NCBI RefSeq assembly: GCF_009674485.1
Contig: NZ_WKJJ01000030.1
Location: 1 to 64,000, forward strand
Origin: Pseudoduganella rivuli
GTDB lineage: Bacteria; Pseudomonadota; Gammaproteobacteria; Burkholderiales; Burkholderiaceae_D
Reading direction: 5' to 3'
DNA length: 64,000 nt
The notes below the pieces were generated by a model, which searched no databases, had not been told where the DNA came from, and was given only the letters and a program-made list of their open reading frames with translations. This document shows positions 17,243 to 26,597 of this stretch, piece by piece. Each line of letters opens with the position of its first letter. Positions within the stretch are counted from its first letter, which is position 1. Both the position numbers and the translations under genes were made by a program.

Positions 17243-17289
17243 AACAGGATTATCTTAATCGTTATTCAACAAAGCAGCAAAGTGAAAAT

Positions 17290-17332
17290 ACTTAGTTGCA
17301 CTTGTAAACTAAGTGAACTAGAATGAGTTCAC
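17290..17332 (+). promoter_or_regulatory. pncA operon promoter with two overlapping palindromes (putative NrtR operator)
   Basis: A good sigma-70 promoter is visible: -35 TTGCAC at 17296-17301, a 17-base spacer, -10 TAGAAT at 17319-17324, giving a start near 17331 and a leader of about 20 bases with CGGAG before the pncA ATG. One perfect palindrome, ACTTAGTT-N9-AACTAAGT (17290-17314), covers the -35. A second, GTGAACT-N6-AGTTCAC (17313-17332), covers the -10. Bound protein at either site would block the polymerase. Assignment of the first to NrtR is inferred from gene context. Confidence 0.75.
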
Positions 17333-17351
17333 CTACCAACCGGAGTCATCC

Positions 17352-18215
17352 ATGAAACGCCAATTGCACCTGCTGCTGATCGACCCGCAAAACGACTTCT
17401 GCGACTTGCCTGACGCTTACCGCCCGGAAGAGGCTTCCGGTGGCGGCAGGGTGAGCCCGGCCTTGCCCGTGGCCGGCGCCCATGCCGACATGCAGCGCAC
17501 CGCGCACCTGATCCGGGAAGGAGCCGCGGGTATCGCCGGCATCAGCGTGACCCTGGATTCGCACCACCGCATCGATATCGCGCACCCGGCGTTCTGGCAG
17601 ACCGCCGATGGCGGCGCCGTGGCGCCATTCACGCAAATCACCGCCGGCGACGTGCGCGAAGGGCGCTACGCGCCGCGCAAGCCGGCCGCCATGGCCCGCG
17701 CGCTGTCGTACCTGGAAGCGCTGGAAGCGGCGGGGCGCTACAAGCTGATGGTGTGGCCGGTGCACTGTGAAATCGGTTCGTGGGGCCACAACGTGCACGC
17801 CGACGTGCGCGCCGCCTACAACCGCTGGGAAGAAAGCACGCTGCGCCCGGTGCACAAGGTCATCAAGGGTACCAATCCGTGGACGGAACACTATTCCGCC
17901 GTGCTGGCCGAAGTACCCGACCCGCAAGACAAGGGCACGCAATTGAACACGGAATTCATTGCGCACCTGGGCCAGGCCGAGCGCATTTATGTGGCCGGCG
18001 AAGCGGGCAGCCACTGCGTGAAGGCCACGGTGGAAGACATCGTCCGCCAGTTCGGTCCCGCGCGGCGCGGCAAGCTGGTATTGCTGACCGATTGCATGAG
18101 CCCCGTGACGGGTTTCGAGGCGCAGCAGCAGGCGTTCCTGGCCGCGATGGCGGAACAGGGCGTGCGGCTGGCGACGTCGGCCGAAGCATTGCAAGAACTG
18201 AAGGACAACGCGTAA
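17352..18215 (+). CDS. pncA: Nicotinamidase-like cysteine hydrolase
   Basis: A 287-residue isochorismatase-superfamily enzyme that probably converts nicotinamide to nicotinate. The catalytic triad can be placed at Asp11 (LLIDPQNDF), the Lys in HKVIKGTNPW, and the Cys in AGEAGSHCVKAT. Asp/His residues in TLDSHHRIDIAHP fit the metal site. It is longer than the roughly 210 residues of E. coli PncA because of inserts before and after the Lys region. It heads an NAD salvage operon: pncB follows after 15 bases. Confidence 0.85.
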   Translation: MKRQLHLLLIDPQNDFCDLPDAYRPEEASGGGRVSPALPVAGAHADMQRTAHLIREGAAGIAGISVTLDSHHRIDIAHPAFWQTADGGAVAPFTQITAGDVREGRYAPRKPAAMARALSYLEALEAAGRYKLMVWPVHCEIGSWGHNVHADVRAAYNRWEESTLRPVHKVIKGTNPWTEHYSAVLAEVPDPQDKGTQLNTEFIAHLGQAERIYVAGEAGSHCVKATVEDIVRQFGPARRGKLVLLTDCMSPVTGFEAQQQAFLAAMAEQGVRLATSAEALQELKDNA

Positions 18216-18230
18216 AAAAAGGGGAATATC

Positions 18231-19433
18231 GTGAAGTACGCAGGACCGGTCGTCAAAAGTCTGCTGGAAAACGATTTATACAAATTCACCATGTGGCAGG
18301 CACTGCTGCACAGCCATCCCGGCGCGCAGACGGAATATGCATTCAATTGCCGCAATACGCCGGCCTATCCGCTGGCGGAATTGAAAGCCGACGTTGAGCG
18401 CGAACTGGACCACTTGTGCACCTTGTCGTTCACGGACGATGAACTGGCGTACCTGCGGGGCCTGCGCTACATTAAAAGCGACTTCGTCGACTTTCTGACG
18501 GTGTTCCGCTTCCAGCTCCGCTTTATTGAAGTCACGGCGGATGGCGAAGCGCTGACCATCGTGGCGCGCGGCCCGCAAGTGCACGTGATGGGTTTTGAAA
18601 TCTACGTGCTGTACATCGTCAATGAACTGTATTTCCGCCGTTTCGACGCGGAAGCCGCGCTGGCGGAAGGGCGCCGCCGCCTGTCCGGCAAAATAACCCG
18701 GCTGCGTGCCCTGGGTGAACAGCCGCCGTGCCGCCACCCGTTTGAATTCTTCGACTTCGGTTTGCGCCGCCGTTATTCCGGCGCCTGGCACGACGAAGTG
18801 GTGGCGACGCTGGCGCGGGAAGCGCCGCAATGGTTCAAGGGCACGTCGAACGTGTACCTGGCCAGGAAATACGGGCTGGTGCCGATCGGCACGATGGCGC
18901 ACGAATACCTGCAAAGCTACCAGTCGTTCGGCGTGCGCCTGCGCGATTTTCAAAAGGCCGCGCTGGAAGGATGGGTGCAGGAATACCGGGGCGACCTCGG
19001 CGTCGCGCTGACCGACGTGGTGGGCATGGATGCCTTCCTGGCCGACTTCGACCTGTACTTCGCCAAACTGTTCGACGGCCTGCGCCACGATTCCGGTGAC
19101 CCGGTCATCTGGGGAGAGAAAGCGCTGGCCCACTACGCGAAACTGCGCCTCGACGCGCACACCAAGCGCCTGGTGTTTTCCGACGGCCTGGACCTCGACA
19201 AGGCCTACGTGTTGTACCGCCACTTCGCGGACCGCACGATGACAGGCTTCGGCATCGGCACGAACTTGAGTAACGACGTCGGCCTGGTTCCGCTGAACAT
19301 CGTCATGAAGCTGGTCAGCTGCAACGGCCAGCCCGTCGCCAAGCTGTCCGACGCCCCCGGCAAGACGCTGTGCAAAGACGAAACGTTCTTAGCTTACCTG
19401 CGCCAGGTCTTCCACCACGACGTCATTCCGTAG
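18231..19433 (+). CDS. pncB: Nicotinate phosphoribosyltransferase
   Basis: A 400-residue enzyme that makes nicotinate mononucleotide from nicotinate and PRPP with ATP. It has the start LLENDLYKFTMWQALL, the active-site segment around KGTSNVYLARKYGLVPIGTMAHEYLQSYQS (His in MAHE is the phosphorylated residue in the family), GLRHDSGDP and FGIGTNLSNDVG. Length is normal. The GTG start has GGGGA six bases upstream. It takes the product of the nicotinamidase encoded just before. Confidence 0.95.
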   Translation: MKYAGPVVKSLLENDLYKFTMWQALLHSHPGAQTEYAFNCRNTPAYPLAELKADVERELDHLCTLSFTDDELAYLRGLRYIKSDFVDFLTVFRFQLRFIEVTADGEALTIVARGPQVHVMGFEIYVLYIVNELYFRRFDAEAALAEGRRRLSGKITRLRALGEQPPCRHPFEFFDFGLRRRYSGAWHDEVVATLAREAPQWFKGTSNVYLARKYGLVPIGTMAHEYLQSYQSFGVRLRDFQKAALEGWVQEYRGDLGVALTDVVGMDAFLADFDLYFAKLFDGLRHDSGDPVIWGEKALAHYAKLRLDAHTKRLVFSDGLDLDKAYVLYRHFADRTMTGFGIGTNLSNDVGLVPLNIVMKLVSCNGQPVAKLSDAPGKTLCKDETFLAYLRQVFHHDVIP

Positions 19434-19454
19434 GTCCCCCACCGGAGCCACAAA

Positions 19455-21179
19455 ATGCTGCACATAGCCATAGCTCAACAAAACCCCACAGTAGGCGATT
19501 TCAATAGCAACACAGCAGCCATCCTCACCGCCATGCAGCAAGCGGCCCAGGCGCAAGCCGACATGGCCATCTTCCCCGAACTCGCCGTCTGCGGCTACTA
19601 CCCCGGCGACCTGCTGGAAGACCCGGCATTCCTGGACATGATGGACGACAGCATCACCCGCATCGTCCGGCAATCCGAGCAATGGCCGAAACTGACCACC
19701 ATCGTCGGCGCCGCCCGCAGAAACCCCGGCCCCGGCAAGCCGCTGCACAACGCCCTGCTGGCCATCCGCAACGGCGCCATCGTGGCCGAGTACTACAAGC
19801 AGCTGTTGCCGACCTACGGCATCTTCGACGAATACCGCCACTTCGAACCAGGCCCCGAACGCGCCTGCGTGCTGGAAATCAGCGGTCATAAAGTCGGTTT
19901 CCTGGTCTGCGAAGACGGCTGGAACGACGCAGGCAAGGATTACGCGGTCAACCCCTTCGCCGCACTGCGCCAGGCACAGCCGGAACTGGTCGTCAGTATC
20001 AACGCCAGCCCCAGCAACATCGGCAAGCTGGCGCAGCGCCATGCACTGTTCGGCGACGCGGCCCGCAACAACGGCTTCGCCATCCTGTTCGTCAACCAGG
20101 TGGGCGGCCAGGACCAACTGGTCTTCGACGGCGCCTCCTTCGGCGTCACGCCACAGCAAGGCGTAACCTTCACCTGCCGCCAGTTCGAAGAAGAACTGCG
20201 TATGGTTTCCTTCGACGGCCAAACCCTGCGCGATATGGACACCGGCGCCGACTGCGTCGCGCGGTTTCGCGCAGCGAAGCCGCCAAGCACACCACCAGCC
20301 TTCTACCACGAGCAAATCCTGCTGGGCCTGCGCGACTACGCCCGCCGCTGCGGCTTCACCAAAGCCGTCATCGGCTCCTCAGGCGGCATCGATTCCGCGA
20401 TCACGATCGCCCTGGCCGCCGAAGCCCTGGGCCCGGACAACGTCACCGCCATCACGATGCCGTCCGACTGGTCCAGCTCTGGCTCCGTCACGGATTCGCA
20501 AAAACTGTGCGATGCTCTGAACGTCCGCCTGCACACCCACCCGATCGCCGCGCTGGTCAAGCAATACGCCGACGGCTACGAGCAGACATTCGGCCACCCA
20601 TTGCAAGGTCTGCCCCTGGAAAACCTGCAAGCACGCATCCGCGGCACCATCCTGATGGAATACTCGAACGCCCATGGCGCATTGCTGCTTACCACGGGCA
20701 ACAAAAGCGAAATCTCGGTCGGCTATTGCACGTTATATGGCGACACCAACGGCGGCCTGGGCCTGATCGGCGACCTGTATAAAACCGAGGTCTACGCGCT
20801 GGCGCGGCACGTGAATGCCGTGGCGGGCCGGGAAATCATTCCCGCCGCCGTACTGGAAAAACCGCCATCAGCCGAACTGGCGCCGGGGCAACGCGATACG
20901 GACAGCCTGCCGCCGTACGAGGTGCTGGACGAAATCCTGAAATGGCACATTGAAGGGCCGCGCCTGGCTGCCGATGAATGGCGGCAAGCCAGCGCGTTCG
21001 TCGAACGGTTGCGCCAAACGGACGACGGGCGCGCGCTGGTCCGGCGTATCCTGTCGCTGGTGGCGCGCAACGAATACAAGCGCCGCCAGGCGCCGCCCAT
21101 CATCCGCGTACGCGCCCGCGCATTCGGCAGTGGACGGCAAGTGCCGATTGCGGCGAAATTTGCAGGAGGAATCGAATGA
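19455..21179 (+). CDS. nadE: Glutamine-dependent NAD+ synthase
   Basis: A 574-residue two-domain enzyme. The N-terminal nitrilase-type glutaminase (about 1-260) shows Glu in FPELAVCGY, Lys in YYKQLLPTYGIFDE and Cys in FLVCEDGW. The C-terminal ATP-pyrophosphatase domain shows GSSGGIDSA (about 309) and TTGNKSEISVGYCTLYGD. Ammonia from glutamine is used to amidate nicotinate adenine dinucleotide. 21 bases separate it from pncB and the stop overlaps the next start. Confidence 0.96.
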   Translation: MLHIAIAQQNPTVGDFNSNTAAILTAMQQAAQAQADMAIFPELAVCGYYPGDLLEDPAFLDMMDDSITRIVRQSEQWPKLTTIVGAARRNPGPGKPLHNALLAIRNGAIVAEYYKQLLPTYGIFDEYRHFEPGPERACVLEISGHKVGFLVCEDGWNDAGKDYAVNPFAALRQAQPELVVSINASPSNIGKLAQRHALFGDAARNNGFAILFVNQVGGQDQLVFDGASFGVTPQQGVTFTCRQFEEELRMVSFDGQTLRDMDTGADCVARFRAAKPPSTPPAFYHEQILLGLRDYARRCGFTKAVIGSSGGIDSAITIALAAEALGPDNVTAITMPSDWSSSGSVTDSQKLCDALNVRLHTHPIAALVKQYADGYEQTFGHPLQGLPLENLQARIRGTILMEYSNAHGALLLTTGNKSEISVGYCTLYGDTNGGLGLIGDLYKTEVYALARHVNAVAGREIIPAAVLEKPPSAELAPGQRDTDSLPPYEVLDEILKWHIEGPRLAADEWRQASAFVERLRQTDDGRALVRRILSLVARNEYKRRQAPPIIRVRARAFGSGRQVPIAAKFAGGIE

Positions 21180-22222
21180 CGACGGCGCCTTTACCCATCG
21201 AACTTGCCGTGGTGATCGGCCGTTTCCAGCCATGGCACATCGGCCATGCGGCGCTGCTGCGCCAGGCGCTGACGTGCGCGCCGAAAGTGGCGGTGGTGAT
21301 CGGCTCGTCGCACCGCGCCCGCAGCGCCAGGAACCCGTTCACGTTCGACGAGCGGGTGGCGATGATTTCCGCTTCGCTGTCGGAAGAGGAGCGCGCCTGC
21401 GTCTCCTTCATTCCCGTGCGCGATTACTTTGACGACGAGCGCTGGTCGGCCCGCGTGCAGGACGCGGTGGAAGCGCTGGTGGACGAGGGCGCGGAAATCG
21501 CGCTGGTCGGCCACTTCAAGGACGATTCCAGCTATTACCTGAACCATTTCCCGCAATGGCAACTGGTGGAAGCGCCGCGCGAAGGCTTCGCCGACGCCAC
21601 CGCGCTGCGCCGCGTACTGTTTGAAACGGAGCACACCGGCCCGTCGCTGGATGCGCTGGCCGGCGAAGTGCCGCCTGCCGTGCTGCAATACCTGAAAGCG
21701 TGGACCTTGCTGCCGCATTGCGCGCGGCTGGCGGAAGAACATGCGGTGATCGCGCAAACCCTTGCCGCGTGGGCCGGTACGCCGTATCCGGTGATTTTCA
21801 CCACTGTCGACGCCGTGGTGCAGACGGCCGGCCACGTGCTGCTGATCCGCCGTGGCGGCGCGCCCGGCAGGGGCTTGTGGGCATTGCCGGGCGGTTACCT
21901 GGAGCCGCGCGAACGCTTGCTGCAAGGGGCGATGCGCGAATTGCGGGAAGAAACCGAACTGGCGCTGTTGCCGTCCACGCTGGAAGAAGCGCTGGCCGGT
22001 GTGCGCGTATTCGACCACCCGGACCGCAGCCAGCGGGGCCGCACCATCACGCATGCGCACCATTTCAACTTGCGGCTGGATCACTTGCCGGAAGTAAAAG
22101 GGGCGGATGATGCGGCGGAGGCGAAATGGATACCGCTTGCCCAGGTGGCCGGTATGGAAGACCAACTGTATGACGACCATTTCCATATCCTCGACCATTT
22201 CCTGAAGTTGACTCCGCGGTAG
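21176..22222 (+). CDS. nadM: Bifunctional NMN adenylyltransferase / Nudix hydrolase
   Basis: A 348-residue fusion. The N-terminal nucleotidyltransferase (about 1-180) has GRFQPWHIGHAALL, the G-x-FxPxHxGH motif, and GSSHRARSARNPFTFDER. The C-terminal Nudix domain (about 200-345) has an intact box, GGYLEPRERLLQGAMRELREE split as G-x5-E-x7-REUxEE, so unlike nrtR this one should be an active ADP-ribose type pyrophosphatase. It completes the route nicotinamide to NAD and recycles ADP-ribose, the likely NrtR effector. GGAGGA precedes the start; the gene overlaps nadE by four bases. Confidence 0.94.
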   Translation: MTTAPLPIELAVVIGRFQPWHIGHAALLRQALTCAPKVAVVIGSSHRARSARNPFTFDERVAMISASLSEEERACVSFIPVRDYFDDERWSARVQDAVEALVDEGAEIALVGHFKDDSSYYLNHFPQWQLVEAPREGFADATALRRVLFETEHTGPSLDALAGEVPPAVLQYLKAWTLLPHCARLAEEHAVIAQTLAAWAGTPYPVIFTTVDAVVQTAGHVLLIRRGGAPGRGLWALPGGYLEPRERLLQGAMRELREETELALLPSTLEEALAGVRVFDHPDRSQRGRTITHAHHFNLRLDHLPEVKGADDAAEAKWIPLAQVAGMEDQLYDDHFHILDHFLKLTPR

Positions 22223-22301
22223 CTCACCTTGTAGCTGAGCTTCATCAAAGCCGGCGTCACCCGGCGTGCCACCATCGCGATTTTCGCCAAGGAGACACGC
22301 C

Positions 22302-23219
22302 ATGACCCAGCCGCCCTTGTATCCGGTTTGCCTGTCGCTGGTGCCGCCCAGGGCGCCGTCCCGCGCGCGCAGGCGCTTCGACCGCACGATGCGCAAGTTG
22401 TACCGCATCACGCTGCTGGCGGCCCAGTGGACCGACCAGCGCGCGTCGGTGCGCAAGGTGGCCGCGTGGGAATTGCAGCCGCTCACTCGGGAATATCACC
22501 GCTGCCTGAAACAGCTGGCCCTGCGCTTCGACGCCGTGCATGCCGACAGCGCGCTGGATGACCTGCAGCGCATCAAGCTGGCCTGGCTGATTTGCGCCTT
22601 TGCCGAACAGGTATTGGCGCTGGAAGATGACGCCGGCATGGTGGCGTTGCTGGACAAACATGACGTGTCGCGCTGGGAAGAAGACATTGCCTGGGATGAC
22701 GAAGATGTCTTTGCCGCGTCCGGCGTCACGCACATTCCCGCACCGGCCTCGCCAGCGTTCCCGGTCAAACCGCCGCCGGAAATCGATCACGCACAAACCC
22801 TGTGGATGCTGCGTGAAATCTGGCACGACAAGGCGGGACTGGACCGGATGGACGACACGGAACTCGACACGTATTGCAGCCTGGTCCGCCGTGAATTGCA
22901 GGCGGTGTCGGCGGTGCTGTTCAGCCAGTTGCTGCCGCTGTCGGAAGAGTGGGAATTGCCGCTCGATGACATCACGCCGGCCGGCGCCATCCACTACCTG
23001 CGGCAGGATGGACGGGAAGTCAAAGCCGCCATGGACGTTGCCATGCGCCAGCTGGAAGCGTTCAACGATATCGGCACGCTGAAGGCGCGGCTGGATGCCT
23101 ATGAATTGCCGGACGACCCGAACGGAGCGGAAGGCGACTGGTTCTTTGCCATGGAGCGGGCGCCGGACTGGAACCGCTTGTACTGGGAATGTCTGGGCGA
23201 AACCACACCCGTTTCATAA
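22302..23219 (+). CDS. Hypothetical protein of unknown function
   Basis: A 305-residue soluble, mostly helical protein that I do not recognise. The start has AAGGAG at a good distance. The first 60 residues are Arg-rich; a Pro-rich linker near 145-165 separates two helical halves, both acidic and rich in Trp and Leu. No signal peptide, membrane segment or catalytic motif is seen. It lies 79 bases after nadM and 89 bases before vgrG. Codon use is like the GC-rich host, unlike the later T6SS cargo genes, so it may belong to neither neighbour. Confidence 0.7.
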   Translation: MTQPPLYPVCLSLVPPRAPSRARRRFDRTMRKLYRITLLAAQWTDQRASVRKVAAWELQPLTREYHRCLKQLALRFDAVHADSALDDLQRIKLAWLICAFAEQVLALEDDAGMVALLDKHDVSRWEEDIAWDDEDVFAASGVTHIPAPASPAFPVKPPPEIDHAQTLWMLREIWHDKAGLDRMDDTELDTYCSLVRRELQAVSAVLFSQLLPLSEEWELPLDDITPAGAIHYLRQDGREVKAAMDVAMRQLEAFNDIGTLKARLDAYELPDDPNGAEGDWFFAMERAPDWNRLYWECLGETTPVS

Positions 23220-23308
23220 CTTGCTTTTGCGCAAATTGCCTATTGGATATGAACAGCATACTGGCCCCCTGATCCGATTCCTGTCAGCAATTATCGAAAG
23301 GGCCCGGT

Positions 23309-26047
23309 ATGGATGGCGCAAGGACGTGGATACAGTCGGTGCTGGATGGCGAAAGCCAGCATGGCCGTTTGCTGACGATGGATTTCCCGCGCGGCGATGG
23401 CCCGGAATATGCGGTGTTGCTGGTCAATACCCTGCATGCGCGTGAAGAGATGTCGCGCTCATTCCGCTACGAAGCGGAATTGCTGTCGGACGACGCGCAT
23501 ATCGCGCTGACGTCGATGATGGGCAAGATGGTGACCATCTCGCTGGTGCGCAACGACGGCTCGCTGCGCCATTTCAATGGCTACGTGACGGAATTCAGCC
23601 TGCTGGGCGCCGATGGCGGCCTGGCGAAATACCGCATGGTGCTGGAGCCGTGGATGGCGTTTGTCCGGCTGCGCCAGGATTGCGTCGGCTTCCATGGCCG
23701 TACGCTGCAGCAGATCACGGAACTGACGCTGCGCCACTGCGTGCAGCACGACTGGCAAACGCGCCTGTATCACGGCGATCCGCCCATCACCTGCGCCAAC
23801 CAGTACAACGAGACGGACTACAACCATTTGCACCGGCGCTGGGAAGCGCGCGGCTGGCATTACTGGTACGAGCACCGCGCCAATGGCCATACCTTGTGGC
23901 TGGGTGACGACACGATGATGCTGGACCCCATCGATGCGCGCGACGGCACGGAAGCGCCGGACGGCATGCCGTTCCGCAGCGAAGCGGGATCGAAGGAAGA
24001 CGACAGCATCCATCAATGGCAGGCCGTGCGCCGCATCGGCGCGAACAGGCTGACGTTGTCCACGTTCGATTACAAGAACCCGTCGCCACAACATATCTCG
24101 GCACAGACCCGTTATTTGCAGGGCGACCTGTTCGAACATGAAGTGCACGAATACGCGGGCGCCAGGGCATACCAGGGCAGCCGCGAAGGGGAACCGCTGG
24201 CGCAGCGGCGCAGCGACGGGCGGGAAGCGCTGTACCAGACCTTCGAAGCGTCCGGCAATGACCGCAATGCGCAGCCGGGGCGCTGCTTCAAGCTGGAAGA
24301 GCATTTCAGCGGCCAGGCGCCCGCCAAGGAAATCGGCGACGCTTCGCGCGAGGGCCGCAGCTATCTGATCCTGGCCGTGGAGCACAACGCCAGCAACAAC
24401 TACCAGGACGGGCGCCACGCGGAATCGCGCTACACGAACCGGTTCACGTGTATCCGCCAGGAGCGGCGCTGGTATCCGGAGCGGGGTTATCACAGCCAGC
24501 CTTGCGCCGACCCGGGTGTGCAGACGGCCATCGTCGTGGGGCCTGCGGGGGAAGAGATCTACACGGATGACCTGGGGCGGATCAAGGTGCAGTTCCACTG
24601 GGACCGGTTGGGAACGGGGACGGGCGGCACCGAGCCGTGGGTGCGGGTGGCGATGCCGGTGGCTGGTGCGGGGTTTGGGCAGATCGGGTTGCCGCGGGTG
24701 GGGCAGGAAGTGGTGGTGCAGTTTGTCAACGGGAATGTGGATCATCCGATTGTGACGGGGGTGGTTTACAACGGCAGGCATGCGCCACCGTGGGAGTTGC
24801 GGGGGCAAAGGGCGTTGTCGGGGTGGCGGAGCAGGGAGTTGGGCGGTTCGCGTGGGAACCAATTAGTGATGGATGACACGCGGGATCAGTTGCAGGCGCA
24901 GTTGCGCAGTGATCATCTGCATAGCCAGTTGGCGCTGGGGCATATCGTGCGGGTGGAAAGCAAGGCTGGCCGGGGCGAGGTGCGGGGGGAGGGGTTTGAG
25001 TTGAGGACGGATGGGCATGGGGTGGTGCGGGCGGGACGGGGGATGTTGGTGACGACGGAGGAGCGTGCAGGTGCAGCGTCGCATGCGAAAAGCATGGGAG
25101 GGCCAATACGGCAATTGGCCGCTGCAAGCGAAGTCCATCGGCAGATGGCGGAAGAAGCGCAACGCCACGGCGCACTCGATGCGATGAGCCAGCAGGGAGC
25201 GGTGGTGCTGGAATTGAAGAAGCAGAAGGACGACGTGAAAGGACATGACGGAAACGCGCATCCCGAACTGGCGCAGCCGCATTTGGTATTGGCAGGTGTT
25301 GCCGGCATTGAGACGGTCACACCGCAATCCACGCACGTCGCCAGCGGCGAGCATACAGCGCTCAGCGCGGGGCGAAGCCTATCGCTGGCAGCCGGGGATA
25401 GCCTGTTCGCCAGCATCCGTGAAACCTTCCGCCTGTTCGTGCACAAGGCAGGCATGAAACTCGTGGCTGCGGCAGGAAAAGTCAGTGTGCGCGCCGAATC
25501 GGATGACGTGGAAGTCGTCGCGCAAAAGGTGCTGACCTTGTTGAGTCAATCCGACTGGGTGGATATCCGTGGACGCAAGGGCGTGCGACTACACGGTGGC
25601 GACTGCATGGTGGAAATCAGTGAGCGGGTGCAGTTTTTTACACCGAAGCCGACCTTATTCCACGGGAATCTGGAGACGCTGGGACCCAAGAACAGGCCGC
25701 AACCGGAGCCGGAAAAAAAGGAAATGGTCGACCCGAAAAAGCGCATGCAGGTCACGCTGCTTGCGCACCCTGAGGATACGGCAGGTCTGGCCGATGTGCC
25801 GTATGCGCTCTACAAGGGGGACACGCTGGTGCAGGAATCGCTGACCGATAGCGACGGATGTATCGAGTTTGAGCATGACGATGGCGTGACTGATTACCGG
25901 ATCGAATTGCCCAATGGGGCGGAGTTTGAGTTGAAGGTGCATCCGAAGCTGGCGGCGAACGGGACGGTTGACTACGAGGAACATGTGTTGTCGAACCAAG
26001 GGCGGCGCGCGATGGATGGAACTGCCGAGGGACGGCGCCACGAATGA
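23309..26047 (+). CDS. vgrG: Type VI secretion tip protein VgrG (TssI) with C-terminal extension
   Basis: A 912-residue spike protein. The gp27/gp5-like head runs to about residue 480 with the usual GRVKVQFHWD-type strand (here GRIKVQFHWDRLG) and WVRVAMPVAGAGFGQIGLPRVGQEVVVQFVNG, followed by PIVTGVVYNGRHAPPW. A DUF2345-like beta-helix needle covers about 590-800. After a charged linker (PEPEKKEMVDPKKRM) a small beta-sandwich-like module (about 812-885, YALYKGDTLVQESLTDSDG) is added. The gene heads a cargo island with PAAR, effector and immunity genes; the rest of a T6SS is not in the window. Synonymous codon use changes sharply from about 24.5 to 25.1 kb. Confidence 0.95.
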   Translation: MDGARTWIQSVLDGESQHGRLLTMDFPRGDGPEYAVLLVNTLHAREEMSRSFRYEAELLSDDAHIALTSMMGKMVTISLVRNDGSLRHFNGYVTEFSLLGADGGLAKYRMVLEPWMAFVRLRQDCVGFHGRTLQQITELTLRHCVQHDWQTRLYHGDPPITCANQYNETDYNHLHRRWEARGWHYWYEHRANGHTLWLGDDTMMLDPIDARDGTEAPDGMPFRSEAGSKEDDSIHQWQAVRRIGANRLTLSTFDYKNPSPQHISAQTRYLQGDLFEHEVHEYAGARAYQGSREGEPLAQRRSDGREALYQTFEASGNDRNAQPGRCFKLEEHFSGQAPAKEIGDASREGRSYLILAVEHNASNNYQDGRHAESRYTNRFTCIRQERRWYPERGYHSQPCADPGVQTAIVVGPAGEEIYTDDLGRIKVQFHWDRLGTGTGGTEPWVRVAMPVAGAGFGQIGLPRVGQEVVVQFVNGNVDHPIVTGVVYNGRHAPPWELRGQRALSGWRSRELGGSRGNQLVMDDTRDQLQAQLRSDHLHSQLALGHIVRVESKAGRGEVRGEGFELRTDGHGVVRAGRGMLVTTEERAGAASHAKSMGGPIRQLAAASEVHRQMAEEAQRHGALDAMSQQGAVVLELKKQKDDVKGHDGNAHPELAQPHLVLAGVAGIETVTPQSTHVASGEHTALSAGRSLSLAAGDSLFASIRETFRLFVHKAGMKLVAAAGKVSVRAESDDVEVVAQKVLTLLSQSDWVDIRGRKGVRLHGGDCMVEISERVQFFTPKPTLFHGNLETLGPKNRPQPEPEKKEMVDPKKRMQVTLLAHPEDTAGLADVPYALYKGDTLVQESLTDSDGCIEFEHDDGVTDYRIELPNGAEFELKVHPKLAANGTVDYEEHVLSNQGRRAMDGTAEGRRHE

Positions 26048-26059
26048 TGGAGGGATCAG

Positions 26060-26560
26060 ATGAAGCATGAAGGGCGCGGCGTTATCCGGATTGGGGACAA
26101 GACCAGCCACGGTGGGCAAGTGATATCTGCATCGTCCGGTACGGTAGTGATGGGAAAACTCGCGGCGCTCGACGGCGACATGTCGGTTTGCCCTCAGTGC
26201 AAAGGCAAGTTCGCGTTGAAGCCGGATGGGGCCGGAGCCCGGCATGAAGGCAAGCCCTACGCATATCACGATGACGTTACCGAGTGTGGCGCCCGGCTGA
26301 TTTCGTCACTTGTTTCAAGTGGCGGAGCCGGAGCGAGCGACGAGGAGGAGCAGACCGAAGAATTACATGATTCCGGCTTCGATGACCGATTCGTGCTGTT
26401 AAGCCAAGCCGGTGATCCGGTGCCGTTCATCGAATATGCCATCGAACGTGAAAATGGAAAAATCGAGTACGGCAAGACGAACGAGAAGGGGGAAACCCAT
26501 CTTCTTTCCCTGACGGCAAAGCCTGAGCAGATCAGGATTTACATTGCGAACGATATTTGA
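26060..26560 (+). CDS. PAAR-domain spike tip protein with C-terminal extension
   Basis: A 166-residue protein. Residues 1-87 are a PAAR cone: IRIGDKTSHGGQV, a CPQCKGKF pair, HEGK, YHDDVTECGARLIS; the Cys/His set would bind zinc at the tip. PAAR proteins cap VgrG and attach cargo. The rest (about 105-166) has a beta-sandwich-like pattern (PFIEYAIERENGKIEYGKTNEKG) resembling the extra module at the end of VgrG. GGAGGG precedes the start, 12 bases after vgrG. Confidence 0.88.
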   Translation: MKHEGRGVIRIGDKTSHGGQVISASSGTVVMGKLAALDGDMSVCPQCKGKFALKPDGAGARHEGKPYAYHDDVTECGARLISSLVSSGGAGASDEEEQTEELHDSGFDDRFVLLSQAGDPVPFIEYAIERENGKIEYGKTNEKGETHLLSLTAKPEQIRIYIANDI

Positions 26561-26597
26561 GTTCAAAGCGAGCTTCTGAATCGCAAAGGAGGAATCG

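Noticed and set aside
22221..22241. AGCTCA...TGAGCT hairpin as a terminator after nadM
   Set aside because: Six-base stem with a nine-base loop and no T run; too weak to call.
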